This document shows, one piece after another, positions 51,899 to 61,975 of a stretch of 64,000 nt of DNA. The notes below the pieces were generated by a model. That model was not told where the DNA came from and ran no database searches. It was given only the letters and a program-made list of their open reading frames with translations. The stretch is taken from positions 372,001 to 436,000 of the forward strand of contig NZ_JADILU010000001.1 in assembly GCF_015319355.1 (NCBI RefSeq), read 5' to 3'. The first letter of the stretch is position 1. Each line of letters begins with the position of its first letter. This stretch comes from Psychroserpens luteus (GTDB taxonomy: Bacteria; Bacteroidota; Bacteroidia; Flavobacteriales; Flavobacteriaceae). Made by a program: the position numbers and the translations under genes.

Positions 51899-53038
51899 AT
51901 GAATAAAACAATATTATTAATATGTTTTGGTCTCTTCTTTCAAATAGCGACTTCACAAGTTACTTATGAGACAATTGAATCTTCTAAACTTGGTGAAACA
52001 AGAGAAATTAAAATTCAATTACCAAGAAACTATGATCCAGAAGGTGATGTTTTATATCCATTGATAATTGTATTAGATGGTGATTATTTATTTGAACCTA
52101 TGAGTGGTAATTCAGATTATCATTCATATTGGGGAGATATGCCAAAATCGATAGTAATAGGTATCAATCAAGCTAAAAAGAGAAGTGCAGATTTATCATA
52201 CAGTGATACAAATTATTTCCCGTCAGATGAAGGTGGTTCTCAGTTTTTTGAGTTCATTGGTATGGAGTTAATACCATACATTAATGAAAATTATTTAACT
52301 TCTAATTTTAGAATTGTGGTTGGGCATGATCAAAGTGCTAATTTTCTTAATTATTGGTTATTTAAAGACAAGCCTTTATTTAGAGGTTATATTGCTTTTA
52401 GTCCAGATTTATCACCAGAAATGGTGAATCGTTTACAAGAAAAACTTTCAATTACTACTGAAGATACTTTTTACTACTTAGCTACAGCAGATAATGATGT
52501 TAAGGGATTAAGAGATGCTATTTTAGCTTGTAATACAACATTAAGTTCAATTGATAATTCAAAGTTACATTACAGATTTGATGATTTTACAGATGCAGAT
52601 CACTATTCTCTTGTAGGTTTAGGAATTCCAAAAGCTATAAATGAAATTTTTGGTTTGTATAAACCTATCAATAAGCAAGAATATAAAGACAAAGTCCTTA
52701 CTTATGAAGGAGGTCCATATGCGTATTTGATGAAAAAATACGAGGATATTGAATTCTTTTATGGGTTTGAAAAGAAAGTCGTTGAAAACGATCTTAGAGC
52801 AATCCTGGCAGCAACAAAGAAAAAAGATGATATTGAATCGATGAAAAGTCTTTCTAAACTCGCTAAAAAAGAATATCCAGAGTCGATGATAAGTGCTTAT
52901 TACTCAGGAATATATCAAGAAATGAATGGGAATGATCGTCGCGCTTTGGTAGAGTATCAATCTGGTTTATTATTAGAAGAATCTGAGTTTATTAATAAAG
53001 ATATGTTGCTTGATAAAATCTATGACCTTAAAGACTAA
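51899..53038 (+). CDS. Exported esterase-fold protein with Asp at the nucleophile position (paralogue 1)
   Basis: 379 residues. The signal peptide (MNKTILLICFGLFFQIATSQ) is followed by a putative-esterase (Fes/esterase D-like) alpha/beta domain (about 25-255): LPRNYDPEGDVLYPLIIVLD, GDYLFEPMSGNSDYHSYWGD and MPKSIVIGINQ. The nucleophile elbow reads VGHDQSANF (142-150), with Asp144 where the family has Ser (GHSxGG). The His of the triad is kept (DADHYSLVG, His235). The C-terminal part (about 290-379) is helical and TPR-like. It may be a non-catalytic binder or use Asp as nucleophile. It is a tandem paralogue of the next gene. Confidence 0.8.
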   Translation: MNKTILLICFGLFFQIATSQVTYETIESSKLGETREIKIQLPRNYDPEGDVLYPLIIVLDGDYLFEPMSGNSDYHSYWGDMPKSIVIGINQAKKRSADLSYSDTNYFPSDEGGSQFFEFIGMELIPYINENYLTSNFRIVVGHDQSANFLNYWLFKDKPLFRGYIAFSPDLSPEMVNRLQEKLSITTEDTFYYLATADNDVKGLRDAILACNTTLSSIDNSKLHYRFDDFTDADHYSLVGLGIPKAINEIFGLYKPINKQEYKDKVLTYEGGPYAYLMKKYEDIEFFYGFEKKVVENDLRAILAATKKKDDIESMKSLSKLAKKEYPESMISAYYSGIYQEMNGNDRRALVEYQSGLLLEESEFINKDMLLDKIYDLKD

Positions 53039-53129
53039 TATTTAGTCATTTTGTGCATTTCGTCGAATAAATTAGTAGTTTAACTTATTTTAGGTATATT
53101 TACAGTCCCTAAATTAAAACCTACTTAAG

Positions 53130-54311
53130 ATGAAAAATACACTTATTTTTATCTTCTCATTACTATTTTGTGCGCAAACTTATGCGCAAGTAGCTTATGA
53201 GAAATTTGAATCTCGAAAATTAAACTCTACAAGAGAGTTAAAAATTAAATTACCAGATAATTACGATCCAGAATCAGATTTAAAACATCCCGTAATTATA
53301 GTTTTTGATGCCGAATATTTATTTGAACCAGTAGCGGGTCAAGTAAGTTATCAAACCTATTTTGATGAAATGCCAGAGTCAATAATTGTTGGCGTTGTTC
53401 AAGGTAAAGAGCGTTTTTATGATAGTTATTTTGATGAGGTAACAGGTCTTCCATTTGAGTCTGGCGACCGTTTCTATAAATTTATAGATCAAGAATTAAT
53501 TCCTTACATAGACTCTAAATACAATACCAGTAAATTTAAGGTTGCTGTTGGTCATGACTTAATGGGGAATTTTATAAATTCATTTTTATTCCAAGATACT
53601 CCAATCTTTCAGGCATATATAAATCTTAGTCCTGATTTTAAAGGATCAATGAGTGAAAACGTGGCAAAACGATTAGAATGGTTAGAAAATGATGTTTTCT
53701 ATTATATGGCAACAGCAGATGAAGATATTAAGCCCATAAGAGACAGAATTAGAAAAACAAATGATAATTTAAAAACATTAGAGAATCAAAATTTAACTTA
53801 TTATTTTGATGAACTCGTTGGTGATTCTCATTATACATTGGTGAGTGGTGCTTTATCTAAAGCATTAGATAGAATTTTTGAATTATACAAGCCTCTTGAC
53901 GACAAGGAATTAAAAGAAAAAGCATTCCCTTATGAAGGTACGTTAGATGATTATATTGTAGATCGTTATAAACGTATTGATGATCTCTTTGGGATTTCTA
54001 AGCCTATTTCCGAAGAAGAATTACAACAATTAATAACCATTGCAGATGAACGAGAAGACATAGAATCTGTATATAGAATTGGGAAATTAGCTAATAAATT
54101 AAATCCAAGCTCCTCTTTTGGTACCTATTACATGGCGCTTCATGCCGAAAAATTAGGTAAAACAAAAAAAGCAGTAAAGCTATATGAATCTGCACTTGAG
54201 CTAGACGAAATGATTCATATTAACAGAGAATTTATCATGTCTCATGTTGAGGGATTAAAAGTTGTGGAAGATGATACAGTAATTGAAGACGAAGAAGATG
54301 AAGAAAACTAA
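53130..54311 (+). CDS. Exported esterase-fold protein with Asp at the nucleophile position (paralogue 2)
   Basis: 393 residues, the same layout as the preceding gene. The signal peptide is MKNTLIFIFSLLFCAQTYAQ, then the esterase-like domain starts LPDNYDPESDLKHPVIIVFD. The elbow reads VGHDLMGNF (140-148), with Asp143 in place of Ser, and the His is retained in GDSHYTLVSG (His234). A TPR-like region follows (about 300-370, YYMALHAEKLGKTKKAVKLY), and an acidic tail (EDDTVIEDEEDEEN) closes the protein. The two proteins share the same order of motifs, so they arose by tandem duplication. The gap of 91 bases contains a TATATTTAC element, suggesting separate promoters. Confidence 0.8.
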   Translation: MKNTLIFIFSLLFCAQTYAQVAYEKFESRKLNSTRELKIKLPDNYDPESDLKHPVIIVFDAEYLFEPVAGQVSYQTYFDEMPESIIVGVVQGKERFYDSYFDEVTGLPFESGDRFYKFIDQELIPYIDSKYNTSKFKVAVGHDLMGNFINSFLFQDTPIFQAYINLSPDFKGSMSENVAKRLEWLENDVFYYMATADEDIKPIRDRIRKTNDNLKTLENQNLTYYFDELVGDSHYTLVSGALSKALDRIFELYKPLDDKELKEKAFPYEGTLDDYIVDRYKRIDDLFGISKPISEEELQQLITIADEREDIESVYRIGKLANKLNPSSSFGTYYMALHAEKLGKTKKAVKLYESALELDEMIHINREFIMSHVEGLKVVEDDTVIEDEEDEEN

Positions 54312-54507
54312 ACTAAGCATATATTCAACAGACTACCTTTTTGTCTACTTATTTAAGAAAATTAAAGGTTTGTTCACTTCAGATTTTAGATCAAAACTGG
54401 TTACTCTTAAATTGTTTTCTATAATAAGTTTGTTTAAGGATATCAATTAAAATATCTTAATTTAGCTGAAATTTTAACTGCGGAAAACTTTTTCTGAAGA
54501 CAAAAAT

Positions 54508-55866
54508 ATGGCTAAACTTAAAACAACTTTTTTCTGCCAAAACTGTGGCACTCAATATTCTAAATGGCAAGGTCAATGTACTGCTTGTAAAGAGTGGAAT
54601 ACGATTACTGAGGAAGTCATTCAAAAGCCAGAAAAAAGTGATTGGAAAACACCCGCTAATTCTTCAAAAAGAGCTTCAAAACCACTTTTAATAAATGAGA
54701 TAGACGCTTCACAAGAAGCGAGATTGAACACCATGGATGAGGAGTTTAATCGCGTTCTTGGAGGCGGTTTGGTTCCTGGGTCCTTAACACTTTTAGGTGG
54801 AGAGCCTGGAATTGGAAAAAGTACATTGTTGCTTCAAATCTCATTAAAATTACCATATAAAACCTTATATGTTTCTGGAGAAGAAAGCCAAAAGCAAATA
54901 AAAATGAGAGCTGAGCGTATTGATCCAAGCTCAAACAATTGCTACATTCTTACCGAAACTAAAACTCAAAATATATTCAAACAAATTGAATCATTAGAGC
55001 CAGATATAGTGGTTATTGATTCTATTCAAACACTTCATAGTGATTACATAGAGTCGTCATCTGGTAGTATTTCTCAAATAAAAGAATGCACAACAGAGCT
55101 TATTAAATTTGCGAAAGAAACTGCAACACCTGTTATTCTAATTGGTCATATCACAAAAGATGGCAACATTGCTGGACCAAAAATATTAGAGCATATGGTG
55201 GATACGGTTTTACAGTTTGAAGGTGACCGTAACCATGTGTTTAGAATTTTAAGGGCTAATAAAAACCGTTTCGGATCTACAAATGAATTAGGCATCTATG
55301 AAATGCAAGGATCAGGATTGAGAGAAGTTTCAAATCCATCAGAATTATTAATCTCTCAAAAAGACGAAGATCTATCTGGTAATGCCATTGCTGCCACTTT
55401 AGAAGGAATGCGACCTTTAATGATTGAAGTTCAAGCCTTAGTTAGTACTGCGGTTTATGGAACTCCACAGCGAAGCGCAACAGGTTTTAATGCAAAACGT
55501 CTCAATATGCTCTTGGCAGTTTTAGAGAAACGTGCAGGTTTTAGATTAGGAGCTAAAGATGTGTTTTTAAATATTACTGGAGGAATTACAGTTGATGATC
55601 CAGCTATAGATTTAGCTGTCGTTGCTGCAATATTATCATCAAATGAAGATGTAGCGTTACAAAAGGATTTTTGTTTTGCTGCGGAAATTGGCTTATCAGG
55701 AGAAGTACGTCCAGTGCAACGAGTAGAACAACGCATTTTAGAAGCCGAAAAGTTAGGTTTTTCTACCATTTTTGTATCTAAATACAACAAGATTTCTTTA
55801 AAAAAGCGCGCTATAAAAGTGCAACTGATTTCAAAAATTGAAGATGTCGTTGATTTAATAATTTAA
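54508..55866 (+). CDS. radA: DNA repair protein RadA
   Basis: 452 residues, normal length. RadA is a hexameric, RecA-like helicase that extends branches in homologous recombination. The N-terminal zinc finger has Cys10-x-x-Cys13 and Cys24-x-x-Cys27. The P-loop GGEPGIGKST is at 97-106, the Walker B VVIDSIQTLHSD follows, and the RadA-specific KNRFGSTNELGIYEM motif is near 250-265. The C-terminal Lon-protease-like domain (about 285-452) contains GGITVDDPAIDLAVVAAILS and EIGLSGEVRPVQRVEQRILE. The gene stands alone after the esterase pair. The upstream 196 bases contain no gene. Confidence 0.96.
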   Translation: MAKLKTTFFCQNCGTQYSKWQGQCTACKEWNTITEEVIQKPEKSDWKTPANSSKRASKPLLINEIDASQEARLNTMDEEFNRVLGGGLVPGSLTLLGGEPGIGKSTLLLQISLKLPYKTLYVSGEESQKQIKMRAERIDPSSNNCYILTETKTQNIFKQIESLEPDIVVIDSIQTLHSDYIESSSGSISQIKECTTELIKFAKETATPVILIGHITKDGNIAGPKILEHMVDTVLQFEGDRNHVFRILRANKNRFGSTNELGIYEMQGSGLREVSNPSELLISQKDEDLSGNAIAATLEGMRPLMIEVQALVSTAVYGTPQRSATGFNAKRLNMLLAVLEKRAGFRLGAKDVFLNITGGITVDDPAIDLAVVAAILSSNEDVALQKDFCFAAEIGLSGEVRPVQRVEQRILEAEKLGFSTIFVSKYNKISLKKRAIKVQLISKIEDVVDLII

Positions 55867-56539
55867 TTAAACTAAGACATTTTTTTTGAGATTGTTCAAG
55901 CAAACTTTCCAGGTATTCCATATAGCGTTACATTTTACTGGTGTGATTTAAAGACTAAAATAATAATTAGTAACTATTGAAAGTGTATCTGTTAACTCAA
56001 TAAAATCTATGACTTGAGTCTTTAAAGCTGTAGTTGATTTTAATTGCAAAAACACACCTACTCGATGAGAAAACCTGGTGAGTTTAACTTAATTTTTTTC
56101 AATAATAATACTACTAAATTTCAGATATTGGATTATAGTTTTTATGTTGAGCAACAGGAGCATATATTGTGTTTATAAAAATAGGCATAAGTATAAAATC
56201 TAAAAATACATTATCAATTATAATCTCATATAAAAAGACCATTTCATAATCACGAAATGGTCTTTTTATGTGGAATATTTTATTCAATGACTGCTAATCG
56301 GCACTGTATGTTAGCGTGTTTTTTAGCTTTTTACTTATAAGCAAATAGCACTTCAACTGATTTCCCAAACGTTTCATCTAATATACACTTCATCTAATTT
56401 TTAAACCTATAACTAATGCGTAATATTGTATTAAATATGAGATCAATTACAACGCGTAATTTGTTTTATATTAAATAGATGTCCCTCTAAAAAAATCTAC
56501 TTGACTAAGAAATTGGTCTCTAAAATTAACCATTACACT
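55867..56539. other. Gene-free stretch with an orphan terminator
   Basis: No frame longer than about 35 codons with a start is present between radA and the next gene. The region is AT-rich, with one strong hairpin terminator at 56232-56267 that is 366 bases from the radA stop. The first part (55876-55980) is open in one frame without a start codon and is judged non-coding. Two partial repeats (aatgcgtaatattg at 56415 and aacgcgtaatttg at 56451) lie before the giant gene. A short untranslated transcript ending at the terminator is possible. Confidence 0.5.
56232..56267. terminator. Orphan intrinsic terminator
   Basis: AAAAAGACCATTTC and GAAATGGTCTTTTTA form a 14-pair stem with an eight-base loop. 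No annotated gene ends directly before it on either strand. Confidence 0.75.
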
Positions 56540-59500
56540 ATGATGCAAAAATTGCTACATATAGTATTTTTTCTAATACTCTTTTCTGTTCCTCAATTTT
56601 CTTATTCTCAGGATACAGATAATGATACTTATTCAAATGATATAGATTTAGATAGTGATAATGATGGAATTCCAGATACAGTAGAGCAAGGTAGTTCAAT
56701 TGCAAACGGTCCAGAATGTGGTGGAGAAGTCAATTTTGATTTTAATGCCATTGCTACAGAAGAATCAGGAGATGGGAATGTTTCAACATTATTAGAAGGC
56801 GAAGTGTTTAGAATTGCAAATGTAGGTACAGGTCTTGATGTTTTGGTTACACTGGTGGATTTTGTGGGTGCAACAGTAACAACTTTAGATGATAACTCAA
56901 GTAATTCGACTTATTTCAAGCCAGGTGTTGAGTTTATTGGTGTTCCTGCTGGTCAGGAAGCCTATGTAGAATTTAATCTACAGTTTGTATTATCAGGATC
57001 TATAACACCTGCAGTTGTACCTGAAGTTTTTATCAATCTCAATGATATAGATGGAAATACCGACATGTCGGAAAAAGATAAAGTACAAACACCTATAAGT
57101 TATGTTATTGATAGCCCAACAGATGTTACTATAACAGAGGAAGCGAATTTTTTAGTTGCAACATCCGGAAGTACTAATTATTCAGGAACTTCTAATGCTA
57201 ATCCTACTGTAAATATTGCTTCAAGATACCTTAACTTGTCTAGTTATACTGTGCGTCTTGGGATATTAACAAGTGCTACTCTAGCAACTATTAATCTACC
57301 TAATACCATAAGGAATTATAGTATAGAATTTTCATGTGTAACAAACTTTGTTAATCCTCAAATTGTATTTGCAGATTCAGATGGTGATGGTATCGCAAAT
57401 TATTTAGACATAGATAGTGATAACGACGGTATTCCAGATAATGTAGAAGCACAAACAACTAATGGGTACATTCAACCTTCAGGAGGTGTTAATGGTAGTG
57501 GAAGTCCAATTAATTACGGTCCATTTCTAACACCTGTAGATACAGATGGTGATGGCGTTCCAGATTATCTCGATGCAGATTCAGATAATGATGGTACACC
57601 AGATATTTTAGAAAACGGAATGGGAAACACTCTTTCAGGAAATGATTCAGATAATGATGGTCTAGATGATAATTTCGAAACTAATGGTATAAATGATGCT
57701 AGTTTTGATGTTAATGAAGATTTTAATGATCCTTCAAGCTTACCAGATGCAGACGGAGATTTATTAAGTGGAGGAGATGTAGATTATCGTGATTTGTTTG
57801 ATGTAAATCCAACTACAACAGCAGCATTAGAATTTGATGGCATCAAAGATTATTTGAGAGTTAATAGTTTTATTGATGGTTTAGATCAAGTCACTATTAT
57901 GGCTTGGGTAAAAATAGATAATACAGCTTCTGGCACTATGACCATAGCTGGAGAGGATTTAGGTTGTAGGTTATTCGTTGAGAATGGAAATAAGATAGGT
58001 TTCTTGACAACAACTGCTGGGAATACATCAAGTTTGGTTGTAAGTTCTGCTATAAATACTAATGAATGGCATCATGTTACTGGAGTGTTTTCCGCTACAA
58101 CAGGTGTCAACGAGCTATATGTCGATGGTGAGCTTGTAGGTTCTAATTCTGGGCCAGCCAGTGCTAATATTGAAGTAACTTCGTCTAGTAATGGTGCTTT
58201 TGAAATTGGGCGACGTTCAAGTAACTTAATCAATAAAGAATATTTTTATGGTGAGTTAGACGAGGTAAGAGTTTTTAATAAATCACTTTCTGCTAATCAA
58301 ATCCAGCAAATGGTTTTTCAAGAGATTTCTAATTTTTCCGGAAATGTTAGAGGAACAATAATCGATAAAAACATTATAGATTTTTCTAATTCAAACAATG
58401 TCTTATGGGCAAATCTTTTGGCATATTACCCCATGTCTGAAATCAAAGGAAATGATTTAAACGATTACTCGCAATATTCAAGAACACTTAAAATCACCAA
58501 TATTTCAGCAGTACAATCAGAAACTGCGCCAATGCCTTTTCAAACTAATAATGATGGAGATTGGAGCATTCAAAACACATGGTTACACGGTAATGTTTGG
58601 GATATTGAAAATGCAGCAACAAACAAAGATTGGAGTATCGTTCAAATCAAAAACGAAGTAACCTCTTCAAACTCTCATACCAACTTAGGCTTATTCATTG
58701 ATACTAATAAAAAATTGACAATCATTGGTGACCATAAAGTAGAAAACACATGGTATTTTGAACTTAATGGCACATTAGATCTAAAAAGCGACTCACAATT
58801 AATACAAGGTGCTCATAGTGATTTAGTCACATCATCTCAAGGAAAAATATTAAGACGACAAGAAGGTAACTCAAGCGTCTATTGGTATAATTACTGGGCT
58901 TCTCCAGTAGGAATATCAAATGCAACGACATTAGTAGATAATAATACAAATACTAACAATGCAAGTAATACGAGTTACAAATTAAGTATGCTCAAAAAAG
59001 GAGATGGAAACAACATTCAGTTTACTACAGCACATGATGAAGTTGGTAAAGTAAGTACTCGATGGACATATATGTATCAAAACGGAGTGACCTATTACGA
59101 TTATGTTTCAATAGATGATGATACAAACCTTCAACCAGGAGTTGGTTATACTCAAAAAGGAACAGGAAATGCTGGTACTGAACAACAATATATCTTTGAA
59201 GGGAAACCAAATAACGGAACTATTTTAGTGAATGCTATAGATACAGGAGGTTCAGGATCTGTACCTTCGGTTTCTAAAACAGATTATTTATTGGGTAACC
59301 CATATCCTTCTGCAGTTGATCTTAATAAATTTATTCTTGATAACTCAGCGGTTATTGATGGGTCAATTCAATTATGGCAACAATGGAGTGGGACCTCACA
59401 CAATTTAAATGACTACAATGGCGGTTACGCTACTGTAAACCTTGGTGGCTCAGTTAGAGCGTCTCAATTTGTGGGATTAAATGGAGGAAATAGTGGAGGT

Positions 59501-60394
59501 GAAGAAGGTACAAAATTACCTACGAGATACCTTCCAGTAGGCCAAGGTTTCACTACCGAAATTGTAAATACCGGAAACATCATCTTCAAAAACAGTCAAC
59601 GTGTCTTCATCAAAGAAGCAGATGCAGATGGATTGGATTCAGATTTAGGTTCGGCATTTTTAAGAAGTAGCGAGATACCTGTAGACGGTTCAATTTCCGA
59701 AGAAAAAATAATGCAAAAAATACGCTTAGAGTTCAATTCAGTTGACGGTCCAGCTGCAAGACGAGAATTGTTATTAGTGTTTAGCGATTTCACTACAGAT
59801 GAGTTTGATTACGGTTACGAAGCAAAAAACTCTGGTGTTGGTAATGATGATATGAGTCTTATTTTAAACGATGAACTAATGCTTATCCAAGCATATGCAG
59901 CAATTGTAGATGATAAGGTTGTTCCATTGTCAATTAAAACGTCTGGATCTTATAATTATAATATAAAAATAACAGACCTTAAGAATTTTGATGATGATCA
60001 AGCCATCTATATAAAAGATAATTTTACTGGAGAAACTTTTGATTTGAGAAATAATCAGGCTTATGAGTTTTCTTCGGAAAGTGGAACATTCAGCACTAGG
60101 TTTGAAATTGTTTTTCATCCAGGAGAATCTTTATCAACAGAAGAAGACGCATATCAATACAACTTGATTTATTTTAATACAAGTACAAATAAACTATTTG
60201 TAAAAGGACTTCAAAAAGATGTGAAGCATGTGCAAATTATTAATATGTTAGGCCAAACTGTTCAAGAATTTACAGATGTAGATTATCAAGATTTAAATAA
60301 CGGTTTGCAACTTTCTAAATTAACTACAGGAACTTATGTTGCCTATTTTAAAACCGAAAATGGTATTAAAACAAAAAAGATTTTAGTACAATAA
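56540..60394 (+). CDS. Giant TSP3/LamG surface protein with type IX (type A) sorting domain
   Basis: 1284 residues from ATG 56540 ([24 protein letters not shown]). The longer frame from a TTG at 56501 adds 13 polar residues before the signal peptide and is less likely. Calcium-type thrombospondin-3 repeats ([42 protein letters not shown]) occur at about 25-375. A LamG/concanavalin-like domain (about 430-600, [37 protein letters not shown]) and the module shared with the 17774-23500 protein (about 780-1190) follow. The sorting domain (about 1205-1284) ends KTKKILVQ. The protein is probably cell-surface attached and calcium-binding, with no enzyme domain. Confidence 0.88.
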   Translation: MMQKLLHIVFFLILFSVPQFSYSQDTDNDTYSNDIDLDSDNDGIPDTVEQGSSIANGPECGGEVNFDFNAIATEESGDGNVSTLLEGEVFRIANVGTGLDVLVTLVDFVGATVTTLDDNSSNSTYFKPGVEFIGVPAGQEAYVEFNLQFVLSGSITPAVVPEVFINLNDIDGNTDMSEKDKVQTPISYVIDSPTDVTITEEANFLVATSGSTNYSGTSNANPTVNIASRYLNLSSYTVRLGILTSATLATINLPNTIRNYSIEFSCVTNFVNPQIVFADSDGDGIANYLDIDSDNDGIPDNVEAQTTNGYIQPSGGVNGSGSPINYGPFLTPVDTDGDGVPDYLDADSDNDGTPDILENGMGNTLSGNDSDNDGLDDNFETNGINDASFDVNEDFNDPSSLPDADGDLLSGGDVDYRDLFDVNPTTTAALEFDGIKDYLRVNSFIDGLDQVTIMAWVKIDNTASGTMTIAGEDLGCRLFVENGNKIGFLTTTAGNTSSLVVSSAINTNEWHHVTGVFSATTGVNELYVDGELVGSNSGPASANIEVTSSSNGAFEIGRRSSNLINKEYFYGELDEVRVFNKSLSANQIQQMVFQEISNFSGNVRGTIIDKNIIDFSNSNNVLWANLLAYYPMSEIKGNDLNDYSQYSRTLKITNISAVQSETAPMPFQTNNDGDWSIQNTWLHGNVWDIENAATNKDWSIVQIKNEVTSSNSHTNLGLFIDTNKKLTIIGDHKVENTWYFELNGTLDLKSDSQLIQGAHSDLVTSSQGKILRRQEGNSSVYWYNYWASPVGISNATTLVDNNTNTNNASNTSYKLSMLKKGDGNNIQFTTAHDEVGKVSTRWTYMYQNGVTYYDYVSIDDDTNLQPGVGYTQKGTGNAGTEQQYIFEGKPNNGTILVNAIDTGGSGSVPSVSKTDYLLGNPYPSAVDLNKFILDNSAVIDGSIQLWQQWSGTSHNLNDYNGGYATVNLGGSVRASQFVGLNGGNSGGEEGTKLPTRYLPVGQGFTTEIVNTGNIIFKNSQRVFIKEADADGLDSDLGSAFLRSSEIPVDGSISEEKIMQKIRLEFNSVDGPAARRELLLVFSDFTTDEFDYGYEAKNSGVGNDDMSLILNDELMLIQAYAAIVDDKVVPLSIKTSGSYNYNIKITDLKNFDDDQAIYIKDNFTGETFDLRNNQAYEFSSESGTFSTRFEIVFHPGESLSTEEDAYQYNLIYFNTSTNKLFVKGLQKDVKHVQIINMLGQTVQEFTDVDYQDLNNGLQLSKLTTGTYVAYFKTENGIKTKKILVQ

Positions 60395-60415
60395 GTTTTA
60401 ATCATAAATAATAAA

Positions 60416-60454
60416 AAAGCCTATTCTGTTTTTACAGCGTAGGCTTTCTTTTTT
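60416..60454 (+). terminator. Terminator of the second giant gene
   Basis: AAAGCCTA and TAGGCTTT pair around an inner CTG-CAG stem, followed by a T-rich run, 21 bases beyond the stop at 60394. Confidence 0.75.
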
Positions 60455-60468
60455 GCAAAACGTTTTAT

Positions 60469-60476
60469 TAACTTCG
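60469..60476 (+). promoter_or_regulatory. -7-like element four bases before a lipoprotein start
   Basis: TAACTTCG (one mismatch to TAnnTTTG) ends four bases upstream of the ATG at 60481, the same spacing as at panD. Confidence 0.3.
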
Positions 60477-60480
60477 TGTG

Positions 60481-60948
60481 ATGAAAAAAATAATAGCAAC
60501 ACTAATACTAACATTGATTTTGTTTTCCTGCGGAACTAAGAAAGTAAAATCAGATGATTCTGTTATTAATACAACAGAAACTTATGTTTCAAAAATAGAT
60601 AATAATAAAAATCTGAAAGAAGAATTTACCGAAGGTGCTCTTACCGACGAGAAAGGATTTGAAGATATTGGACGATTTGAGTACTCTGTGCTTTTTGATA
60701 AGGATAGTAAAGAACTATTCAGAATAAAAAATATTGAAATCTCAAATACTACGATCACAGAGCGTTATTATTACCATAACCACAATTTGGTATATATAGT
60801 GTCGTCAACTCTAAATCAAAGCGACAAAAAAATCTATACAAATGGAGATAAGAAAGTAGTCTCGTCATCTAATGCAAGTGATGAAGAAGTAAAATTACTT
60901 TTAGCAAAAGCAAAGCGCTTTAAAAATTCATTTTATAGACAAGAGTAA
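60481..60948 (+). CDS. Small lipoprotein of unknown function
   Basis: 155 residues from the ATG at 60481. A GTG three bases upstream gives one extra residue. The signal peptide MKKIIATLILTLILFSC places the lipobox Cys at 17. The mature part has alternating charged and beta-like stretches (FEDIGRFEYSVLFDKDSKEL, FRIKNIEISNTTITERYYYH) and a basic end. I see no known domain. It is followed after three bases by another exported protein, so the two likely form a transcript. Confidence 0.6.
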   Translation: MKKIIATLILTLILFSCGTKKVKSDDSVINTTETYVSKIDNNKNLKEEFTEGALTDEKGFEDIGRFEYSVLFDKDSKELFRIKNIEISNTTITERYYYHNHNLVYIVSSTLNQSDKKIYTNGDKKVVSSSNASDEEVKLLLAKAKRFKNSFYRQE

Positions 60949-60951
60949 GAT

Positions 60952-61584
60952 ATGAGATGTAGATTGTCCTTTTTGTTTTTCTTGATGCCAATATTCGTTT
61001 TTACTCAAAATTTGAGCATTCCAATACCAAACATGTTTAATTCATATGAAGAGGCAACTATTAACTTTAACGATGGAACTTCAATCAGAGGCTACGGTAA
61101 AATCACATTCAACTCATCTGTTAAGTTTAAAATTATCGAAGAAAGCAAACCAGAAGTGTGGACAGAATTGATGATTAAAGGTGTTACTTTGCACAGAGCT
61201 CTAGATGATATTGATTTTTTGTACGTCAATGTAAAAAATCATTCAATGATGCAACTTCTAGAAGTAATAGAATTGGGAGAAATATCGCTATTTGTTGATG
61301 CAAGCTCATCTTGGACACAAACCGATACTTCATTAAATAATTCTCCAGGAAGTTTAAACATTCCAGCTACTCATAGGAGTACTAGCTATGAGTTCTTTTT
61401 AAAAAAAGAAAATGAAACAGAAGCCATTAGACTATTTGGAATATTTAACTTCAGAAAAAAGGCGATAGAATTTTTCGAAAACTGCCCTCAAATAGTAGAT
61501 CGATTAAAAGAAAGAAAATACAAAAGAGGAGATATTATAGAAATGGTCTACTACTACAATGACTATTGCGCAGCTCTTGATTAA
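60952..61584 (+). CDS. Exported protein of unknown function
   Basis: 210 residues. A signal peptide (MRCRLSFLFFLMPIFVFTQ) is followed by a beta-rich part (EEATINFNDGTSIRGYGKIT, WTELMIKGVTLHRALDDIDF, LEVIELGEISLFVDASSSW) and an amphipathic C-terminal region (FNFRKKAIEFFENCPQIVDR, then RGDIIEMVYYYNDYCAALD). I do not recognise a family. It follows the small lipoprotein gene by three bases and may work with it at the envelope. The following 391 bases lack a convincing gene. Confidence 0.6.
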   Translation: MRCRLSFLFFLMPIFVFTQNLSIPIPNMFNSYEEATINFNDGTSIRGYGKITFNSSVKFKIIEESKPEVWTELMIKGVTLHRALDDIDFLYVNVKNHSMMQLLEVIELGEISLFVDASSSWTQTDTSLNNSPGSLNIPATHRSTSYEFFLKKENETEAIRLFGIFNFRKKAIEFFENCPQIVDRLKERKYKRGDIIEMVYYYNDYCAALD

Positions 61585-61664
61585 GTAAAAAAAACATTAA
61601 TATTATTGTGACTTTTTAGACATTATTGTGTCTTAATTATAGAACACTAATTGTAACTCCTAAA

Positions 61665-61733
61665 ATGAAAAACACAAAAAGAATTTTATCCATAATAGCT
61701 TTACTTATAGCAGTAAAAATGATATTTTTCTAG
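61665..61733 (+). CDS. Possible 22-residue hydrophobic microprotein
   Basis: ATG at 61665 opens MKNTKRILSIIALLIAVKMI, FF, stop. Its positively charged start and single hydrophobic segment look like a signal peptide with nothing after it. It may be a small membrane peptide or the remains of an exported protein. No ribosome-binding site or promoter consensus was seen close upstream. The rest of 61585-61975 holds only AT-rich sequence and a short hairpin (about 61747-61770). Confidence 0.25.
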   Translation: MKNTKRILSIIALLIAVKMIFF

Positions 61734-61943
61734 TGAGTTTGGAGAGTTAGATTTTATAAATTAAATCTAATTATTTTAAACACATTTCATTATTCCCTTC
61801 GTATTGCCTTTTTTGCCCAAAGAATTTTAATAATTATTACCATTGTTGGTGTTTTTCATCAGCTATTTTACCTTAAAAAATCAACAGGATTTCTAGAGTT
61901 TCTTTTTTAGGCAATCCACTACGACAATTTTACCAAAATTCCT

Positions 61944-61951
61944 TAATTTCG
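61944..61951 (+). promoter_or_regulatory. -7-like element upstream of ileS
   Basis: TAATTTCG differs from TAnnTTTG by one base and lies 24 bases before the ileS ATG. No T-box leader is present, as expected for the phylum. Confidence 0.35.
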
Positions 61952-61975
61952 CGACTCGACAAGCATATAGATATT

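Noticed and set aside
55876-55980. Open frame of 34 codons after radA
   Set aside because: No start codon and no family pattern. Short enough to be chance.
61737-61910. Stop-to-stop frame of 57 codons with a hydrophobic product between the microprotein and ileS
   Set aside because: It has no start codon and AT-rich sequence readily yields hydrophobic peptides. It could be a gene remnant but the evidence is too thin.
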